Shown: positions 8,640 to 18,773, counted from the first letter of the stretch. The stretch is DNA of 64,000 nucleotides from Pseudomonadota bacterium (GCA_029561145.1 JAKQJM010000057.1:62001-126000); one strand, 5' to 3'. Numbers and translations: made by a program. Notes: generated from the sequence alone by a model not told the origin.

Positions 8640-9284
8640 ATGCGGCAATTGATGGTATGGATTCTTGCGTTGATGGCAGGGATTGCATTGGCCCAGCCGG
8701 CGCGTGCCGGCGAAATGTCTCCAGGCATGGTCGTGCAGAAGATCGCCGATGACCTCGCCGACAGCATTGGTTCGCGACGCGAGGAGCTCAAGAACGATCA
8801 CGAGAAACTGATCCGCGAGATCGATGCGATCCTGCTGCCGCATTTCGATATCGAGTACGCGTCCCTGCTCGTGCTCGGGCGCAGCGCGCGGGAGGCGACG
8901 CCCGAGCAGCGCTCGCGCTTCGCCAAGGCGTTCTACAATTCGATTGCGCATCGCTACGCCGAAGGCCTGCTCAACTACACGCGCGGCAATGTGCGGGTGC
9001 TTCCGTTCAAGGGCGAGCTCAACGACAAGCGCACGATCGTGCGTACCGAGGTCGTGCTCGATGACGGCAAGAGTGTCGCGGTGGACTATGCCTTCCGCAA
9101 GTCGTCCAGCGACGACTGGAAGGCCTATGACGTGATCATCGAGGGCATTTCCTACATCACCAACTATCGCAACCAGGTCGCTGCTGAAATCCAGGCAAGC
9201 AGTCTCGACTCCCTGATCCAGCGTCTCGAGAGTCAGGGCGAAAAGGCGCTGGAAAGCCTCGAAAAGCGTGCCGGCAGCCAATGA
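8640..9284 (+). CDS. mlaC: Periplasmic phospholipid-binding protein MlaC
   Basis: MlaC shuttles phospholipid across the periplasm between the MlaA-porin complex and MlaFEDB. The 214-residue protein has a signal peptide of about 23 residues ending near ARAGEM. The mature part shows the Tol-Tol-Ttg2/MlaC fold blocks: LLPHFDIEYASLLVLG, FYNSIAHRYAEGLLNY, DWKAYDVIIEGISYITNYR. The stop overlaps the mlaB ATG by 4 bases. Confidence 0.94.
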   Translation: MRQLMVWILALMAGIALAQPARAGEMSPGMVVQKIADDLADSIGSRREELKNDHEKLIREIDAILLPHFDIEYASLLVLGRSAREATPEQRSRFAKAFYNSIAHRYAEGLLNYTRGNVRVLPFKGELNDKRTIVRTEVVLDDGKSVAVDYAFRKSSSDDWKAYDVIIEGISYITNYRNQVAAEIQASSLDSLIQRLESQGEKALESLEKRAGSQ

Positions 9285-9595
9285 CCCGGCCGTTCGAGGT
9301 CGACTTCAACGCCGGACGCGGCACGGTCGCCGGTCGCATCGACGTGACCAACGCCGGGCAGGCGTTGGCCGATGGCGCGAAGTTCTCGATCGCGGCGACC
9401 CGGATCGAGATCGATCTGCAGGATCTCGAAAGTGCCGACAGCGTGACGCTGGCCGTCCTCCTGGCCTGGGCGTCGGCCGCGCGACGCAAGGGAGGCGAAC
9501 TGGTCTATCGGGGAATCCCGGCGCGATTGCGCGCGATCGCCCATCTGAGTGGTGCGGAGTCACTGCTGGGCATCGACGCGCGCGCGATCGCCTGA
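9281..9595 (+). CDS. mlaB: STAS-domain protein MlaB
   Basis: This is a 104-residue soluble STAS-domain protein at the end of the mla operon. MlaB binds MlaF and stabilises the ATPase complex in the cytoplasm. The LQDLESADSVTLAVLLAWA segment is the conserved STAS loop containing serine and threonine, followed by GIPARLRAIAHLSGAESLL, typical of MlaB. It is convergent with mlaA, whose stop lies about 50 bases away. Confidence 0.9.
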   Translation: MTRPFEVDFNAGRGTVAGRIDVTNAGQALADGAKFSIAATRIEIDLQDLESADSVTLAVLLAWASAARRKGGELVYRGIPARLRAIAHLSGAESLLGIDARAIA

Positions 9596-9646
9596 TTCGA
9601 TTTCGCGATGCCGGCGCGGGTTTCCCCGAATCGGCGCGCAGCGGCT

Positions 9647-10468
9647 TCAATGTCCGTCGCTCTTGTCCCTGTTCTTCTCGTAGTCCTGCTGCTGTTGCAG
9701 CAGATCATCGATATCGTCTTCCTGTATGCCCTGCAGTTGCTGGATCGCCTCGAACGGCGGTTCGCCGTCATACAGCAGGTACAGGCGACGCTGGCGGTAC
9801 GCGTCGCGATAGAAGATATAGGGATCGTAGGTGCCTTCGACCAGATTCTCCGCATCGATCGCGCTAGCACGAAGGGTCACGAGAAACATCATGCTGGGCC
9901 AATACTGGCGTCCCAGTTCGTATTCATGCGTGCGTGAGTAATAGCCCATCGGATCGAACAAGCGACCGTCGACCGGCATGCGCCAGATGTCGCGCGCAGT
10001 GGTCGAACCGATCAGTGGCAGCACCAGGTACGGACCCTCGCCGACACCCCATTTAGCGAGGGTGGCGGCGAAGTCGGTTTCCTGGGCGGGCAGGCGCATT
10101 TCGCTGGCCGGGTCGAAGAAACCGAGGAAGCCGACGGTCGTGTTGATGACGAAGCGACCGGTTCCCTTCAACGCGTCCTTGATCTCGCCTTGCAGTGCAT
10201 CATTTGCGATCGTGATCGGCATGCGCACGTTGGCAAAGAAGTTGCTGAGCACGCGGCGCACGTTCGGCGAGGTGATCTTGCGATAGGCCACGGCGGTCGG
10301 ACGAATGACCGCGTTGTCGACCTTGACGTTGAACGCATAGACCTTGCGGTTGAATTTCTGCCAGGGATCGTCGGTCCGCGGCTTGGCGATCGTGCAGCCT
10401 GCGAGCGCAAGCAGGGCTGCCGCGAGCATTCCCTTGCGAAGCAGCGACAGTTTCAAGGATTGCAGCAT
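9647..10468 (-). CDS. mlaA: Outer-membrane lipoprotein MlaA (VacJ)
   Basis: MlaA sits in the inner leaflet of the outer membrane and removes mislocalised phospholipids from the outer leaflet, handing them to MlaC. The 273-residue precursor has a lipoprotein signal with lipobox LALAGC. The VacJ core is clear: [70 protein letters not shown]. The tail is Gln/Asp-rich. The start at 10468 is family-like; the track ORF begins far upstream and antisense to rpoZ. Finding mlaA convergent with mlaFEDCB puts the whole pathway in one place, whereas E. coli keeps it apart. Confidence 0.95.
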   Translation of the reverse strand: MLQSLKLSLLRKGMLAAALLALAGCTIAKPRTDDPWQKFNRKVYAFNVKVDNAVIRPTAVAYRKITSPNVRRVLSNFFANVRMPITIANDALQGEIKDALKGTGRFVINTTVGFLGFFDPASEMRLPAQETDFAATLAKWGVGEGPYLVLPLIGSTTARDIWRMPVDGRLFDPMGYYSRTHEYELGRQYWPSMMFLVTLRASAIDAENLVEGTYDPYIFYRDAYRQRRLYLLYDGEPPFEAIQQLQGIQEDDIDDLLQQQQDYEKNRDKSDGH

Positions 10469-10611
10469 CGTGACGGTTTCCTGGGTGGCCGGGCATCCTG
10501 CCGCGAAACTGGCGCGATCGCTGACCGGCTGGCCGATGTTCGCAGGGTAAGCGAAATGGGGTTCGCTGTGCACCGATGCAAGCACTTGCCAACGCTCGGC
10601 AAAGCCCTTGA

Positions 10612-10641
10612 TTGCACTGCACAATTCAGGACCGCTACAAT
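10612..10641 (+). promoter_or_regulatory. Putative sigma-70 promoter of rpoZ-spoT
   Basis: TTGCAC at 10612-10617 and TACAAT at 10636-10641 are separated by 18 bases, about 47 bases before the rpoZ start. The -10 is preceded by CGC as in other putative promoters of this window. Assignment is by pattern only. Confidence 0.5.
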
Positions 10642-10687
10642 ACTCGCCAAATCGGTGTCGTATCGAATCCCAAGAGGCTGGCAAAAG

Positions 10688-10981
10688 ATGGCGCGTATTA
10701 CTGTTGAAGATTGTCTTTCGGTCGTGGACAACCGATTCGAGCTCGTGTTGATGGCGACCAAGCGTGCCCGCCAATTGGCCAAGGGCGCGGATCCGACGAT
10801 TGATGCCCTCAATGACAAGCCGACCGTTGTTTCGCTGCGCGAAATCGCCGCGCGCAAGGTCGATCAGGGCATGATCGACGAAATCGACAAGCTGACCCGC
10901 GAGCGTGCCGAGCGTGAAGCACTTGAATGGGCCGCGGCCGAGGTCGATGACGACTTGTCCAAGGGTGGCGACGACCTGTAA
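10688..10981 (+). CDS. rpoZ: RNA polymerase omega subunit
   Basis: Omega helps assemble RNA polymerase and forms part of a ppGpp-binding site in proteobacteria. The 97-residue protein starts [20 protein letters not shown], the family hallmark, with [14 protein letters not shown] following and an acidic tail. The true ATG is at 10688, inside a longer antisense-derived ORF in the track. It is followed 68 bases later by spoT, the conserved rpoZ-spoT order. Confidence 0.96.
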   Translation: MARITVEDCLSVVDNRFELVLMATKRARQLAKGADPTIDALNDKPTVVSLREIAARKVDQGMIDEIDKLTRERAEREALEWAAAEVDDDLSKGGDDL

Positions 10982-11049
10982 GTCATTGATGGTGCGCTGC
11001 ATTCCTGGCCATCACGCGGCAGCCTGACAGGCGCGAAAGTGAGGTGGCG

Positions 11050-13212
11050 ATGAAGGCAGCGGCGGAATCGCGAACGGCCCGGCGGGCAAAGCCTCCCGCC
11101 TATGTGCTGGCGCTGGAAGACCGGCTTTCGACCTATCTGCCGGCCGACCAGATCGCGCGCGTGCGCCGTGCCTACGAAGTCGGTGCATTGGCGCACAAGG
11201 GGCAGACGCGCAAGAGCGGCGAGCCCTACATCACCCATCCGGTCGCAGTGGCCGGCATCCTTGCCGAGCTTGGCATGGATGCCGAGACGATCATCGCCGC
11301 CATCCTGCATGACACCCTCGAAGACACCAAGCTCAGCGCGGAGGCGTTGACCGCCGAGTTTGGCAGCACCGTGGGCGAGCTGGTCGATGGCGTCACCAAA
11401 CTCGACAAGCTGCACTTCAAGAGCCGCCAGGAGGCCGCCGCCGAGAGTTTCCGCAAGATGCTGCTGGCGATGGCGCGCGACCTCCGCGTGATCCTGATCA
11501 AGCTGGCCGACCGTCTGCACAACATGCGCACGCTGGGATCGATGGAGGCCGAGTCGCGGCGCCGCATAGCGCTTGAGACGCTCGAAATCTATGCGCCGAT
11601 CGCGCAACGTCTGGGCATGAACCGCTGCAAGGCCGAACTGCAGGATCTCGGCTTCAAGGCCATGTATCCCGATCGTCACCGGGTTATTTCGGCACGCATC
11701 CGTACCGCTCTCGGCAATCGTCGTGAGGCGATGGGCAAGATCGAGGCGGCGCTGGACGCGCGACTCGATGCCGAAGCATTGCCGCATCGCACGGTCAGTC
11801 GAATCAAGTCGGCGTACAGCATCTACCGGAAGATGCGCAACGAGAACAAGTCGTTCGCGCAGGTGATGGACGTCTACGGATTCCGCGTTGTCGTCGACAA
11901 CGTCATGAATTGCTATCACGCCCTCGGTGCGGTGCATTCGTTGTACAAACCCATGGATGGGCGTTTCCGTGACTTCATCGCGATCCCGAAGGCGAACGGC
12001 TACCAATCCCTGCACACGGTCCTGTTTGGCTCGTTCGGCGCGCCGATCGAGATCCAGATCCGCACCGAGGACATGGATGCGGTCGCGGACCGCGGGGTAG
12101 CTGCACATTGGGCGTACAAGTCCGATTCGAGCCCGGCCAACAGCGCGCAGAGCCGCGCGCGGGAATGGGTTTCGAGTCTCGTCGACGAGCAGAACCGCAC
12201 ACCGTCTTCGCTTGAGTTCATCGAGAGCGTCAAGGTCGATCTGTTCCCGGACGAAGTCTATCTGTTCACGCCCCGCGGCAAGATTCTCGCCCTGCCTCGC
12301 AATGCGACCGCGCTCGATTTCGCCTATGCCGTGCACACCGATGTCGGCAGCCACGCCGTGGCGGCACGCGTCGACAAGAAGCTGGCGCCACTGCGCACGC
12401 GATTGAGCAGCGGGCAGTCGGTGGAGATCATCACGGCGCCTTCGGCGGCACCGAGCACGCAATGGCTGGAGTGGGTGGTCAGCGCAAAGGCACGCACGGC
12501 GATCCGCCATTTTCTCAAGCGCCTGCAGCACGAGGATGCGATCGAGCTGGGCCATCGCATGCTCGATCGCGCGATGGATGCGCGCGGCGCATCGCTCGAG
12601 GGTTTGCCGCCGGATCAGCTGGGTCGCTATCTCGAGGAAAACAAGCTGCGGGCGCTCGAGGATCTACTCGCGGATATTGCGCTCGGCAACCGCACGGCCG
12701 ACCAGGTCGCGCGCACCTTGCTGCAACATTCCGGCGAAGCCTTGCCGGGACGGCACACGCATGCCGTCGAGAAAATCCTGATCACGGGTGCCGAACGTGG
12801 CGTGCTGAGCTTCGGCAAGTGCTGCCACCCGGTTCCGGGCGACGAAATCATGGGTTATCTGTCAGCCGGAAAGGGCATCGTCGTGCATCGCCTCGAATGC
12901 CCGAACATGCCGGAGTTCCGCAAATCGCCCGAGCGTTGCGTCGAGATCGCCTGGGACACCAGCGTCAGCGGCGACTATCGCGTCGAGCTGCGTATCATCG
13001 TCGCCAACAAGCCCGGCGTGCTGGCCCAGGTTGCAGCGGCCGTCGCACAGGCAAATTCCAATATCGAGAACGTCGAGTACAAGGAGCGTGACCTGATGAC
13101 CGCGACCTTGCTGTTCACGATCGAAGTATCGAACCGCAAGCATCTCGCCGACGTCATGCGCGGCGTGCGCCGCCTTGCCGTCGTCAATGCCGTCTATCGA
13201 CATCCTGTCTGA
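11050..13212 (+). CDS. spoT: Bifunctional (p)ppGpp synthetase/hydrolase SpoT
   Basis: The 720-residue RelA/SpoT homologue has four regions. The HD hydrolase domain has the intact ILHDTLEDT motif at about 85-93. The synthetase domain carries YGFRVVVDNVMNCY and DGRFRDFIAIPKANGYQSLHT. The TGS domain is seen in VYLFTPRGKILALPRNATA, and a C-terminal ACT domain includes VANKPGVLAQVAAAV. The basic RFRD in the synthetase loop, where RelA has ExDD, together with the intact HD motif, marks the dual-function SpoT type. I prefer ATG 11050 over GTG 11044 because GAGG lies 5 bases before it. Confidence 0.96.
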   Translation: MKAAAESRTARRAKPPAYVLALEDRLSTYLPADQIARVRRAYEVGALAHKGQTRKSGEPYITHPVAVAGILAELGMDAETIIAAILHDTLEDTKLSAEALTAEFGSTVGELVDGVTKLDKLHFKSRQEAAAESFRKMLLAMARDLRVILIKLADRLHNMRTLGSMEAESRRRIALETLEIYAPIAQRLGMNRCKAELQDLGFKAMYPDRHRVISARIRTALGNRREAMGKIEAALDARLDAEALPHRTVSRIKSAYSIYRKMRNENKSFAQVMDVYGFRVVVDNVMNCYHALGAVHSLYKPMDGRFRDFIAIPKANGYQSLHTVLFGSFGAPIEIQIRTEDMDAVADRGVAAHWAYKSDSSPANSAQSRAREWVSSLVDEQNRTPSSLEFIESVKVDLFPDEVYLFTPRGKILALPRNATALDFAYAVHTDVGSHAVAARVDKKLAPLRTRLSSGQSVEIITAPSAAPSTQWLEWVVSAKARTAIRHFLKRLQHEDAIELGHRMLDRAMDARGASLEGLPPDQLGRYLEENKLRALEDLLADIALGNRTADQVARTLLQHSGEALPGRHTHAVEKILITGAERGVLSFGKCCHPVPGDEIMGYLSAGKGIVVHRLECPNMPEFRKSPERCVEIAWDTSVSGDYRVELRIIVANKPGVLAQVAAAVAQANSNIENVEYKERDLMTATLLFTIEVSNRKHLADVMRGVRRLAVVNAVYRHPV

Positions 13213-13226
13213 TCCGAGGAATCCCC

Positions 13227-13613
13227 ATGTCCAGCCGCCGCATCATCCATTCCGAACAGGCGCCGAAAGCGATCGGCCCGTACTCCCAGGCAGTGCAGGT
13301 CGGCAACACGCTCTATCTGTCAGGACAGACGCCGATCGATCCCGCGACCGGCGAGCTGGTCCCGGGTGACATAGGCGTGCAGGCACGTCAGGTCTTCGAA
13401 AACCTGAGCGCCGTGCTGGCTGCTGCGGGAGTCGGCTTCGATCAGGTCGTTCGGGTCGGCATCTATCTGACCGACCTCGGCAACTTCGCGGTGGTCAACG
13501 AGGTGATGAAGCAGTACTTCCGCGAACCGTATCCGGCGCGCTCGACGATAGGCGTCGCCGCGTTGCCGAAGGCGGCGCAGGTCGAGATCGATCTGGTCGC
13601 CGTGTTCGATTGA
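13227..13613 (+). CDS. ridA: RidA family reactive intermediate/imine deaminase
   Basis: RidA hydrolyses enamine/imine intermediates such as 2-aminoacrylate from PLP enzymes. The 128-residue protein is a full-length YjgF/YER057c/UK114 trimer subunit. It has the N-terminal APKAIGPYSQAV block, LYLSGQTPIDP, and PYPARSTIGVAALPKAAQVEID holding the key arginine. It lies 14 bases after spoT, a common arrangement, and 48 bases before recG. Confidence 0.95.
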   Translation: MSSRRIIHSEQAPKAIGPYSQAVQVGNTLYLSGQTPIDPATGELVPGDIGVQARQVFENLSAVLAAAGVGFDQVVRVGIYLTDLGNFAVVNEVMKQYFREPYPARSTIGVAALPKAAQVEIDLVAVFD

Positions 13614-13661
13614 GCCACCTGCAAGCCGCGCGTACCCGATTGCTGCCGGTATTCTTGACGA

Positions 13662-15773
13662 ATGCCGCGTACCGATAACAACACCTCTCATGTGCTTGCT
13701 GCTGATCCGGGCCTGGCGCCGGTCAATACCTTGCCCGGTGTCGGTCCCGTGCTCGAAGCCGCGCTCGAGCGCATCGGTATCACACGGGTGCAGGACCTCT
13801 GGTTCCATCTGCCGCTGCGCTACGAGGACCGCACGCGGCTGACTCCGATCAGCGAACTGCGCATTGGCGAATCGGCCCAGGTCGAAGGGACGATCGAAGC
13901 CGTCGAACGCGGGTTCCGCTTCCGGCCTCAGCTGCGCGTGGTCATCAGCGACGACACGCGCACGATGCTGACCTTGCGCTTTTTCAGTTTCCGTCGCGCC
14001 CAGGTCGACCAGCTCACCCCCGGCGCGCGCTTGCGCTGCTATGGCCGGATTCGCCATGGTGCGCACGGTCCCGAGATCGTTCATCCGCAATACCAGCGCC
14101 TGAGCGGCGAGGGCAGCGGGATCGAGGAGACATTGACGCCGGTCTATCCGGTCACCGAAGGCCTGGGCCAGAAGCGTATTGCAGGCCTGATCACGCATGC
14201 GCTGCGGAAACTCCCGGCAGACGCGACGCTGGAACTGATTCCCGAGAACCTGCGCATCCACCTGCGCCTGCTTTCATTGCGTGAAGCGCTGTTGCTCGTG
14301 CATCGCCCGCCGGCGGGTGCCGATGTGGCATCCCTCGTGCTGGGTATCCATCCGGCCCAGCAACGCCTCGCATTCGAGGAACTGCTGACGCATCACCTGA
14401 GCCTCAGGCGCCTGCGTGCGCAGGTCAGGGAGCATGCCGCGCCGCGCTTGCGCGGCAGCGGAAAATTGCGCAAGGCGATGCTCAAGTCATTGCCGTTTGC
14501 GCTGACCGCAGCCCAGCGTCGCGTCAGTGTCGAGATCGAGAAGGATCTGTCGCTGGCCGAACCGATGTTGCGTCTGGTCCAGGGTGATGTCGGTTCGGGC
14601 AAGACCATCGTGGCTGCCGCAGCCGCGCTGGCGGCGATCGAATCGGGATTCCAGGTTGCCCTGATGGCGCCGACCGAGCTGCTCGCCGAGCAGCATCTGC
14701 GCAATCTTCGCGACTGGCTCGTGCCACTCGGCATCGAACCGGTCTGGTTGGCCGGCAAGGTCCAGGGCAAGGCGCGCTCGAACGCGCTGGCCGCCCTGGC
14801 CGGCGATGCCCAACTCGTGATCGGTACCCACGCCCTGATGCAGCAGGCCGTGGAGTTCCGCAATCTCGGCCTCGTGATCATCGACGAGCAGCATCGTTTC
14901 GGCGTCCACCAGCGGCTTGCATTGCGCGAAAAAGGCCGCGATGGCATCACGATGCCGCACCAGCTCGTGCTCACCGCGACGCCGATTCCGCGCACCCTCG
15001 CGATGACCGCCTACGCCGACCTCGATGTCTCGGTGATCGACGAACTGCCACCCGGGCGCACGCCGGTGACCACGGTAGCCCTGGCCAGTTCGCGGCGCGG
15101 CGAAGTCATCGATCGCATTCGTGTAGCTTGCGCGGAAGGCCGGCAGGTCTACTGGGTCTGCACCCTGATCGAGGAATCCGAGCAACTCGAGGCGCAAGCT
15201 GCCGAGGTTGCCCATGCCGAGTTGTCGAGCCTGCTCGAAGGACTTGCCATCGGCCTCGTTCACGGCCGCCTCAAGCCGCGAGAAAAGCAGGTTGTAATGG
15301 ATGATTTCCGTGCGGGCCGGATTTCCCTGCTGGTCGCAACCACGGTCATCGAGGTCGGTGTCGACGTGCCGAACGCCAGCCTCATGGTCATCGAGAATTC
15401 CGAGCGTCTCGGTCTTGCCCAACTGCATCAGTTGCGTGGCCGGGTCGGTCGCGGCAGCCAGGCATCGACTTGCGTTTTGCTGTATCAGCCACCGCTGTCG
15501 GCGATGGCGCGCGAGCGCCTGACCGCGATGCGCGATACCAGCGACGGTTTCGTCATCGCCGAGAAGGATCTCGAGTTGCGCGGTCCCGGCGAGTTGCTTG
15601 GCACCCGACAGACCGGTCGCCTCGAATTCCGTATTGCCGATCTCGCGCGCGATGCAGCGATGCTGGGCGATGTCCAGCGGATCGGCGCGGCAATGCTCGA
15701 TCAGCACCCGCTCGCGTGCGAACGCCTCGTTGCGCGCTGGATAGGCGGCGCTGCCCGTTTCGCCGGTGCCTGA
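13662..15773 (+). CDS. recG: ATP-dependent DNA helicase RecG
   Basis: RecG remodels stalled forks and branched DNA. The 703-residue protein shows the wedge/OB domain in the first third, then the superfamily 2 helicase motifs. Motif I is QGDVGSGKTIVA, the Ia block is APTELLAEQH, motif II is IIDEQHRFGVHQR with the RecG-type DEQH, and motif III is LTATPIPRTLAMT. Motif VI is in QLRGRVGRG. A 12-residue N-terminal extension (MPRTDNNTSHVL) precedes the family start, and an internal start is possible. Last gene of the rpoZ-spoT-ridA-recG run. Confidence 0.96.
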   Translation: MPRTDNNTSHVLAADPGLAPVNTLPGVGPVLEAALERIGITRVQDLWFHLPLRYEDRTRLTPISELRIGESAQVEGTIEAVERGFRFRPQLRVVISDDTRTMLTLRFFSFRRAQVDQLTPGARLRCYGRIRHGAHGPEIVHPQYQRLSGEGSGIEETLTPVYPVTEGLGQKRIAGLITHALRKLPADATLELIPENLRIHLRLLSLREALLLVHRPPAGADVASLVLGIHPAQQRLAFEELLTHHLSLRRLRAQVREHAAPRLRGSGKLRKAMLKSLPFALTAAQRRVSVEIEKDLSLAEPMLRLVQGDVGSGKTIVAAAAALAAIESGFQVALMAPTELLAEQHLRNLRDWLVPLGIEPVWLAGKVQGKARSNALAALAGDAQLVIGTHALMQQAVEFRNLGLVIIDEQHRFGVHQRLALREKGRDGITMPHQLVLTATPIPRTLAMTAYADLDVSVIDELPPGRTPVTTVALASSRRGEVIDRIRVACAEGRQVYWVCTLIEESEQLEAQAAEVAHAELSSLLEGLAIGLVHGRLKPREKQVVMDDFRAGRISLLVATTVIEVGVDVPNASLMVIENSERLGLAQLHQLRGRVGRGSQASTCVLLYQPPLSAMARERLTAMRDTSDGFVIAEKDLELRGPGELLGTRQTGRLEFRIADLARDAAMLGDVQRIGAAMLDQHPLACERLVARWIGGAARFAGA

Positions 15774-15910
15774 GGCCTGGGCGCGGCGGGAGCGCCCATC
15801 ACTCCACGGGCTGTCCCTGGCAAACGGCCAGTGCGTCGGCTGGAACAACCACGGCCGTGTCTGAAACAATCGCCTTCCACGCCAATGATTCCACCCTCAA
15901 GGCCATGCGC

Positions 15911-16831
15911 ATGAAACTGCTGATCGACACGGACCCGGGAGTCGATGATGCGCTGGCCATCCTGATGGCCCATCACTACGCCGAGGTGGTCGCCATGACG
16001 ATCGCCGCGGGCAACGTCGGCCTTCGCCATACCGTCGCCAACGCCCTCAAGCTCGTCGACGTGATCGACGCAGCCACGCCGGTCCATCCCGGCTGCGAAC
16101 ATCCGCTGGTGCTGCGCGCTGCCGACGCGGCCTTTGTCCATGGTGCCGATGGCTTCGGAGATACCGGTTACACGCTGTCGCCGCGTGCGGCGGCCAGCGA
16201 GCACGCGACGCTGGCCATGCTGCGCCTGAGTCACCAGCACGCCGGGCAGTTGACCGTGGTTGCACTGGGGCCATTGACCAATCTGGCCCTGGCCCTGCGT
16301 CTGGATCCCGATCTGCCGAAGCGGGTTTCGCGCCTGGTCGTCATGGGCGGCGCGGTCAACGGGCGTGGAAACACCCATCTGGTTCCAGCCGAATTCAATA
16401 TCGGCTTCGACCCCGAAGCAGCCCATATCGTTTTTTCCTCCTGGCCGATGTTCGATCTCGTCGACTGGGAGGCGACCCTGCGCCACGGCCTCGACTACGG
16501 GGACATCGAGCGCTGGCTATGCAGCGGCAACGAGCGGGCGAAATTCTACGCGGCCATCTCGCGACGCACGCGGACCTGGGCGCGCGAGCATGGGCGCGAG
16601 CGCCTGCTCAGCGCCGACGCGCTGGCCATGGCCGTTGCGCTTGATCCCGCGATCATCGAAGACGCACAGGAACGCCACGTCGGGATCGAGCTGAGCGGCG
16701 ACTTGACCCGGGGTGCGACCGTGGTCGATTGGGAGGGTCGCATGGGAGTTCCAGCCAATGCGCGCATCGTGCTTGGCGTGAAGCAGGCGCGTTTCGAGGA
16801 GATGGCCAGGGCTGCCCTCGGCGCGGCCTGA
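15911..16831 (+). CDS. Inosine-uridine-preferring nucleoside hydrolase
   Basis: This 306-residue enzyme is predicted to cleave the N-glycosidic bond of ribonucleosides. The calcium-binding signature DTDPGVDDA is at residues 6-14, FVHGADGFGD matches the second conserved block, VVALGPLTNLALAL the third, and AEFNIGFDPEAA the substrate-ribose loop. The preferred base cannot be read from the sequence. I chose ATG 15911, with AAGG 8 bases upstream, over ATG 15905. The gene stands alone between recG and rpmE2. Confidence 0.92.
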   Translation: MKLLIDTDPGVDDALAILMAHHYAEVVAMTIAAGNVGLRHTVANALKLVDVIDAATPVHPGCEHPLVLRAADAAFVHGADGFGDTGYTLSPRAAASEHATLAMLRLSHQHAGQLTVVALGPLTNLALALRLDPDLPKRVSRLVVMGGAVNGRGNTHLVPAEFNIGFDPEAAHIVFSSWPMFDLVDWEATLRHGLDYGDIERWLCSGNERAKFYAAISRRTRTWAREHGRERLLSADALAMAVALDPAIIEDAQERHVGIELSGDLTRGATVVDWEGRMGVPANARIVLGVKQARFEEMARAALGAA

Positions 16832-16886
16832 TGGCTCCCGGAAGCGCGGAATCGCGGGGGCAGGAGGAATGCGCGTGGCGGTCGGC

Positions 16887-16916
16887 TTGCGCGGCGAAAC
16901 CGCAAACCGTTATACT
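16887..16916 (+). promoter_or_regulatory. Putative promoter of rpmE2
   Basis: TTGCGC at 16887-16892 and TATACT at 16911-16916 with an 18-base spacer precede the L31 gene, whose ATG is 45 bases downstream. The intervening leader is pyrimidine-rich. Pattern-based only. Confidence 0.45.
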
Positions 16917-16960
16917 CGCGCTCTTTTCTCCCGGGCCCGCCCGGCAAACGGTACCGTCCA

Positions 16961-17203
16961 ATGAAGCCCGATATCCATCCCAAATACCAGCCCGTCGTTT
17001 TCCAGGACCTGTCCAGCGACTTCTCGTTCCTGACCCGCTCGACGATGTCGGCAAAGGAAACCGTGAAGTGGACGGATGGCAAGGACTATCCCTTGATCAA
17101 GGTCGATATCACGAGCCATTCGCACCCGTTCTACACCGGCAAGCAGAAGACCGTGGATGCCGGTGGTCGCGTCGACAAGTTCCGCCGTCGTTACGCCAAA
17201 TAG
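16961..17203 (+). CDS. rpmE2: 50S ribosomal protein L31 type B
   Basis: The 80-residue protein starts [16 protein letters not shown] and has [19 protein letters not shown] and [25 protein letters not shown], the type B form of L31. It lacks the paired CxxC zinc ligands of type A L31, so it is the zinc-independent version. In some bacteria it is made under zinc limitation, but in many Xanthomonadales it is the only L31; which applies here cannot be told. A terminator follows. Confidence 0.95.
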   Translation: MKPDIHPKYQPVVFQDLSSDFSFLTRSTMSAKETVKWTDGKDYPLIKVDITSHSHPFYTGKQKTVDAGGRVDKFRRRYAK

Positions 17204-17230
17204 AGCAATCCGTCTCCCAGTTGCATGTAG

Positions 17231-17260
17231 ACGCCGGCCTCGCGCCGGCGTTTGCGTTTC
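17231..17260 (+). terminator. Rho-independent terminator after rpmE2
   Basis: An 8-bp perfect GC stem, ACGCCGGC / GCCGGCGT with a 5-base loop, is followed by TTGCGTTTC, a weak T-rich tail. It begins 27 bases after the L31 stop. Confidence 0.65.
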
Positions 17261-17444
17261 AGCCATTTCAACGGACGTTCGGCACTGCCGCGCACGTTGT
17301 GCTATGCAATAATCGGCTGCTGGGTGCGGGTGCGTATGTGCCGGTTTGCAGGCACGCCCGATGCTGCGGGTTCGCCGCACGACCCTCGATTTTCTGCCGC
17401 TGGCTGACGAGCCGGTAGCCCGAAACCTGCCACAGGAGTTCGCC

Positions 17445-18737
17445 GTGTCCGACAAATCCGTTCAACTCTCCGATACCAGCACGGGTCGCAACACGTCCTT
17501 GCCCATCGTAACCGGCACGCTCGGAGATCCGGCCCTCGATATCGGCAAGCTCAACAAGGACACCGGCTATTTCACCTACGACCCCGGTTTTGTCTCGACC
17601 GCGAGCACGCGCAGCGCGATCACCTTCATCGATGGCGACAAGGGTGTCCTGATGTACCGGGGCTATCCGATCGAGCAGCTTGCAAAGCACTCGAGTTTCC
17701 TCGAGACCTCATACCTGCTGATCAACGGCGAATTACCGAGCAAGGACGAGTTCAGCAAGTTCGAGCATGAAGTCACGCATCACACGATGATGCATGAGGC
17801 GCAGAAGAATTTTCTCAACGGCTTCCACTACGACGCCCACCCGATGGCGATGCTTTGCGCATCGGTGGCGTCACTGTCGGCGTTTTATCACGACACCCTC
17901 GACATGGACGATCCGGAGCAGCGCAGGCTCGCCGCGATACGCCTCATCGCCAAGGTTCCGACCATCGCCGCAGCGGCTTATCGATCGTCGGTGGGCTGGC
18001 CCGTGCGCTATCCGCGCAACAACCTCGAGTATGTGACGCGTTTCCTGCACATGATGTTCGAGGTGCCGAGCGAACCGCTGGATCTGAATCCGGTTGTTGC
18101 CAAGGCGCTCGACCTGCTGTTCATCCTGCATGCTGACCACGAACAGAACGCGTCGACGTCGACGGTGCGTCTTGTCGGCTCCACCGGCGCCAATCCTTAT
18201 GCGTGTGTCGCAGCGGGGATTGCCGCGTTGTGGGGGCCCGCGCACGGCGGTGCCAACGAGGCCGTGCTGTCGATGCTGACCGATATCGGCGATGCGAAGA
18301 ATGTCGCCTCGGCCGTGACGCGTGCAAAGGACAAGGATTCGGGCTTCCGCCTGATGGGATTCGGCCATCGCGTCTACAAGAATTTCGATCCGCGCGCGAC
18401 GATCATCCGCGAGATGACGCACAAGGTGCTTGCCGACCTCAACATCAAGGATCCACTGCTCGATGTGGCCATGGCGCTAGAGGAAGTCGCGCTCAAGGAT
18501 TCATATTTCGTCGAGCGCAAGCTCTATCCGAACGTGGATTTCTATTCCGGCATCATCTACAAGGCGCTGAAGATTCCGACCGAAATGTTCACCGTGATGT
18601 TCGCGATCGCGCGCACTGCCGGCTGGGTCGCCCATTGGCTCGAGCAGCAGGTCACCCCAGATGCGAAGATCGGCCGCCCACGCCAGGTCTACACCGGCGC
18701 GGTCGAGCGCGATTACGTGGCTCTGGAAAAGCGCTGA
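17445..18737 (+). CDS. gltA: Citrate synthase (type II, hexameric)
   Basis: Citrate synthase condenses acetyl-CoA and oxaloacetate. The 430-residue protein has the active-site histidines in [14 protein letters not shown] and [15 protein letters not shown] and the catalytic aspartate in [11 protein letters not shown]. Its length fits the Gram-negative hexameric, NADH-regulated type. The track ORF starts 33 codons earlier. I chose the GTG at 17445 because AGGAG lies 7 bases upstream and the protein then begins [10 protein letters not shown], family-like. Convergent with the minus-strand gene that follows. Confidence 0.95.
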   Translation: MSDKSVQLSDTSTGRNTSLPIVTGTLGDPALDIGKLNKDTGYFTYDPGFVSTASTRSAITFIDGDKGVLMYRGYPIEQLAKHSSFLETSYLLINGELPSKDEFSKFEHEVTHHTMMHEAQKNFLNGFHYDAHPMAMLCASVASLSAFYHDTLDMDDPEQRRLAAIRLIAKVPTIAAAAYRSSVGWPVRYPRNNLEYVTRFLHMMFEVPSEPLDLNPVVAKALDLLFILHADHEQNASTSTVRLVGSTGANPYACVAAGIAALWGPAHGGANEAVLSMLTDIGDAKNVASAVTRAKDKDSGFRLMGFGHRVYKNFDPRATIIREMTHKVLADLNIKDPLLDVAMALEEVALKDSYFVERKLYPNVDFYSGIIYKALKIPTEMFTVMFAIARTAGWVAHWLEQQVTPDAKIGRPRQVYTGAVERDYVALEKR

Positions 18738-18773
18738 GCGTATCCGGGCGCGGAATCGGGTCGCTGCATAGGC

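Noticed and set aside
10864-12555. 563-codon minus-strand ORF opposite spoT
   Set aside because: Composition is Arg/His/Gln-rich nonsense typical of the antisense of GC-rich codons; spoT on the plus strand has full family motifs.
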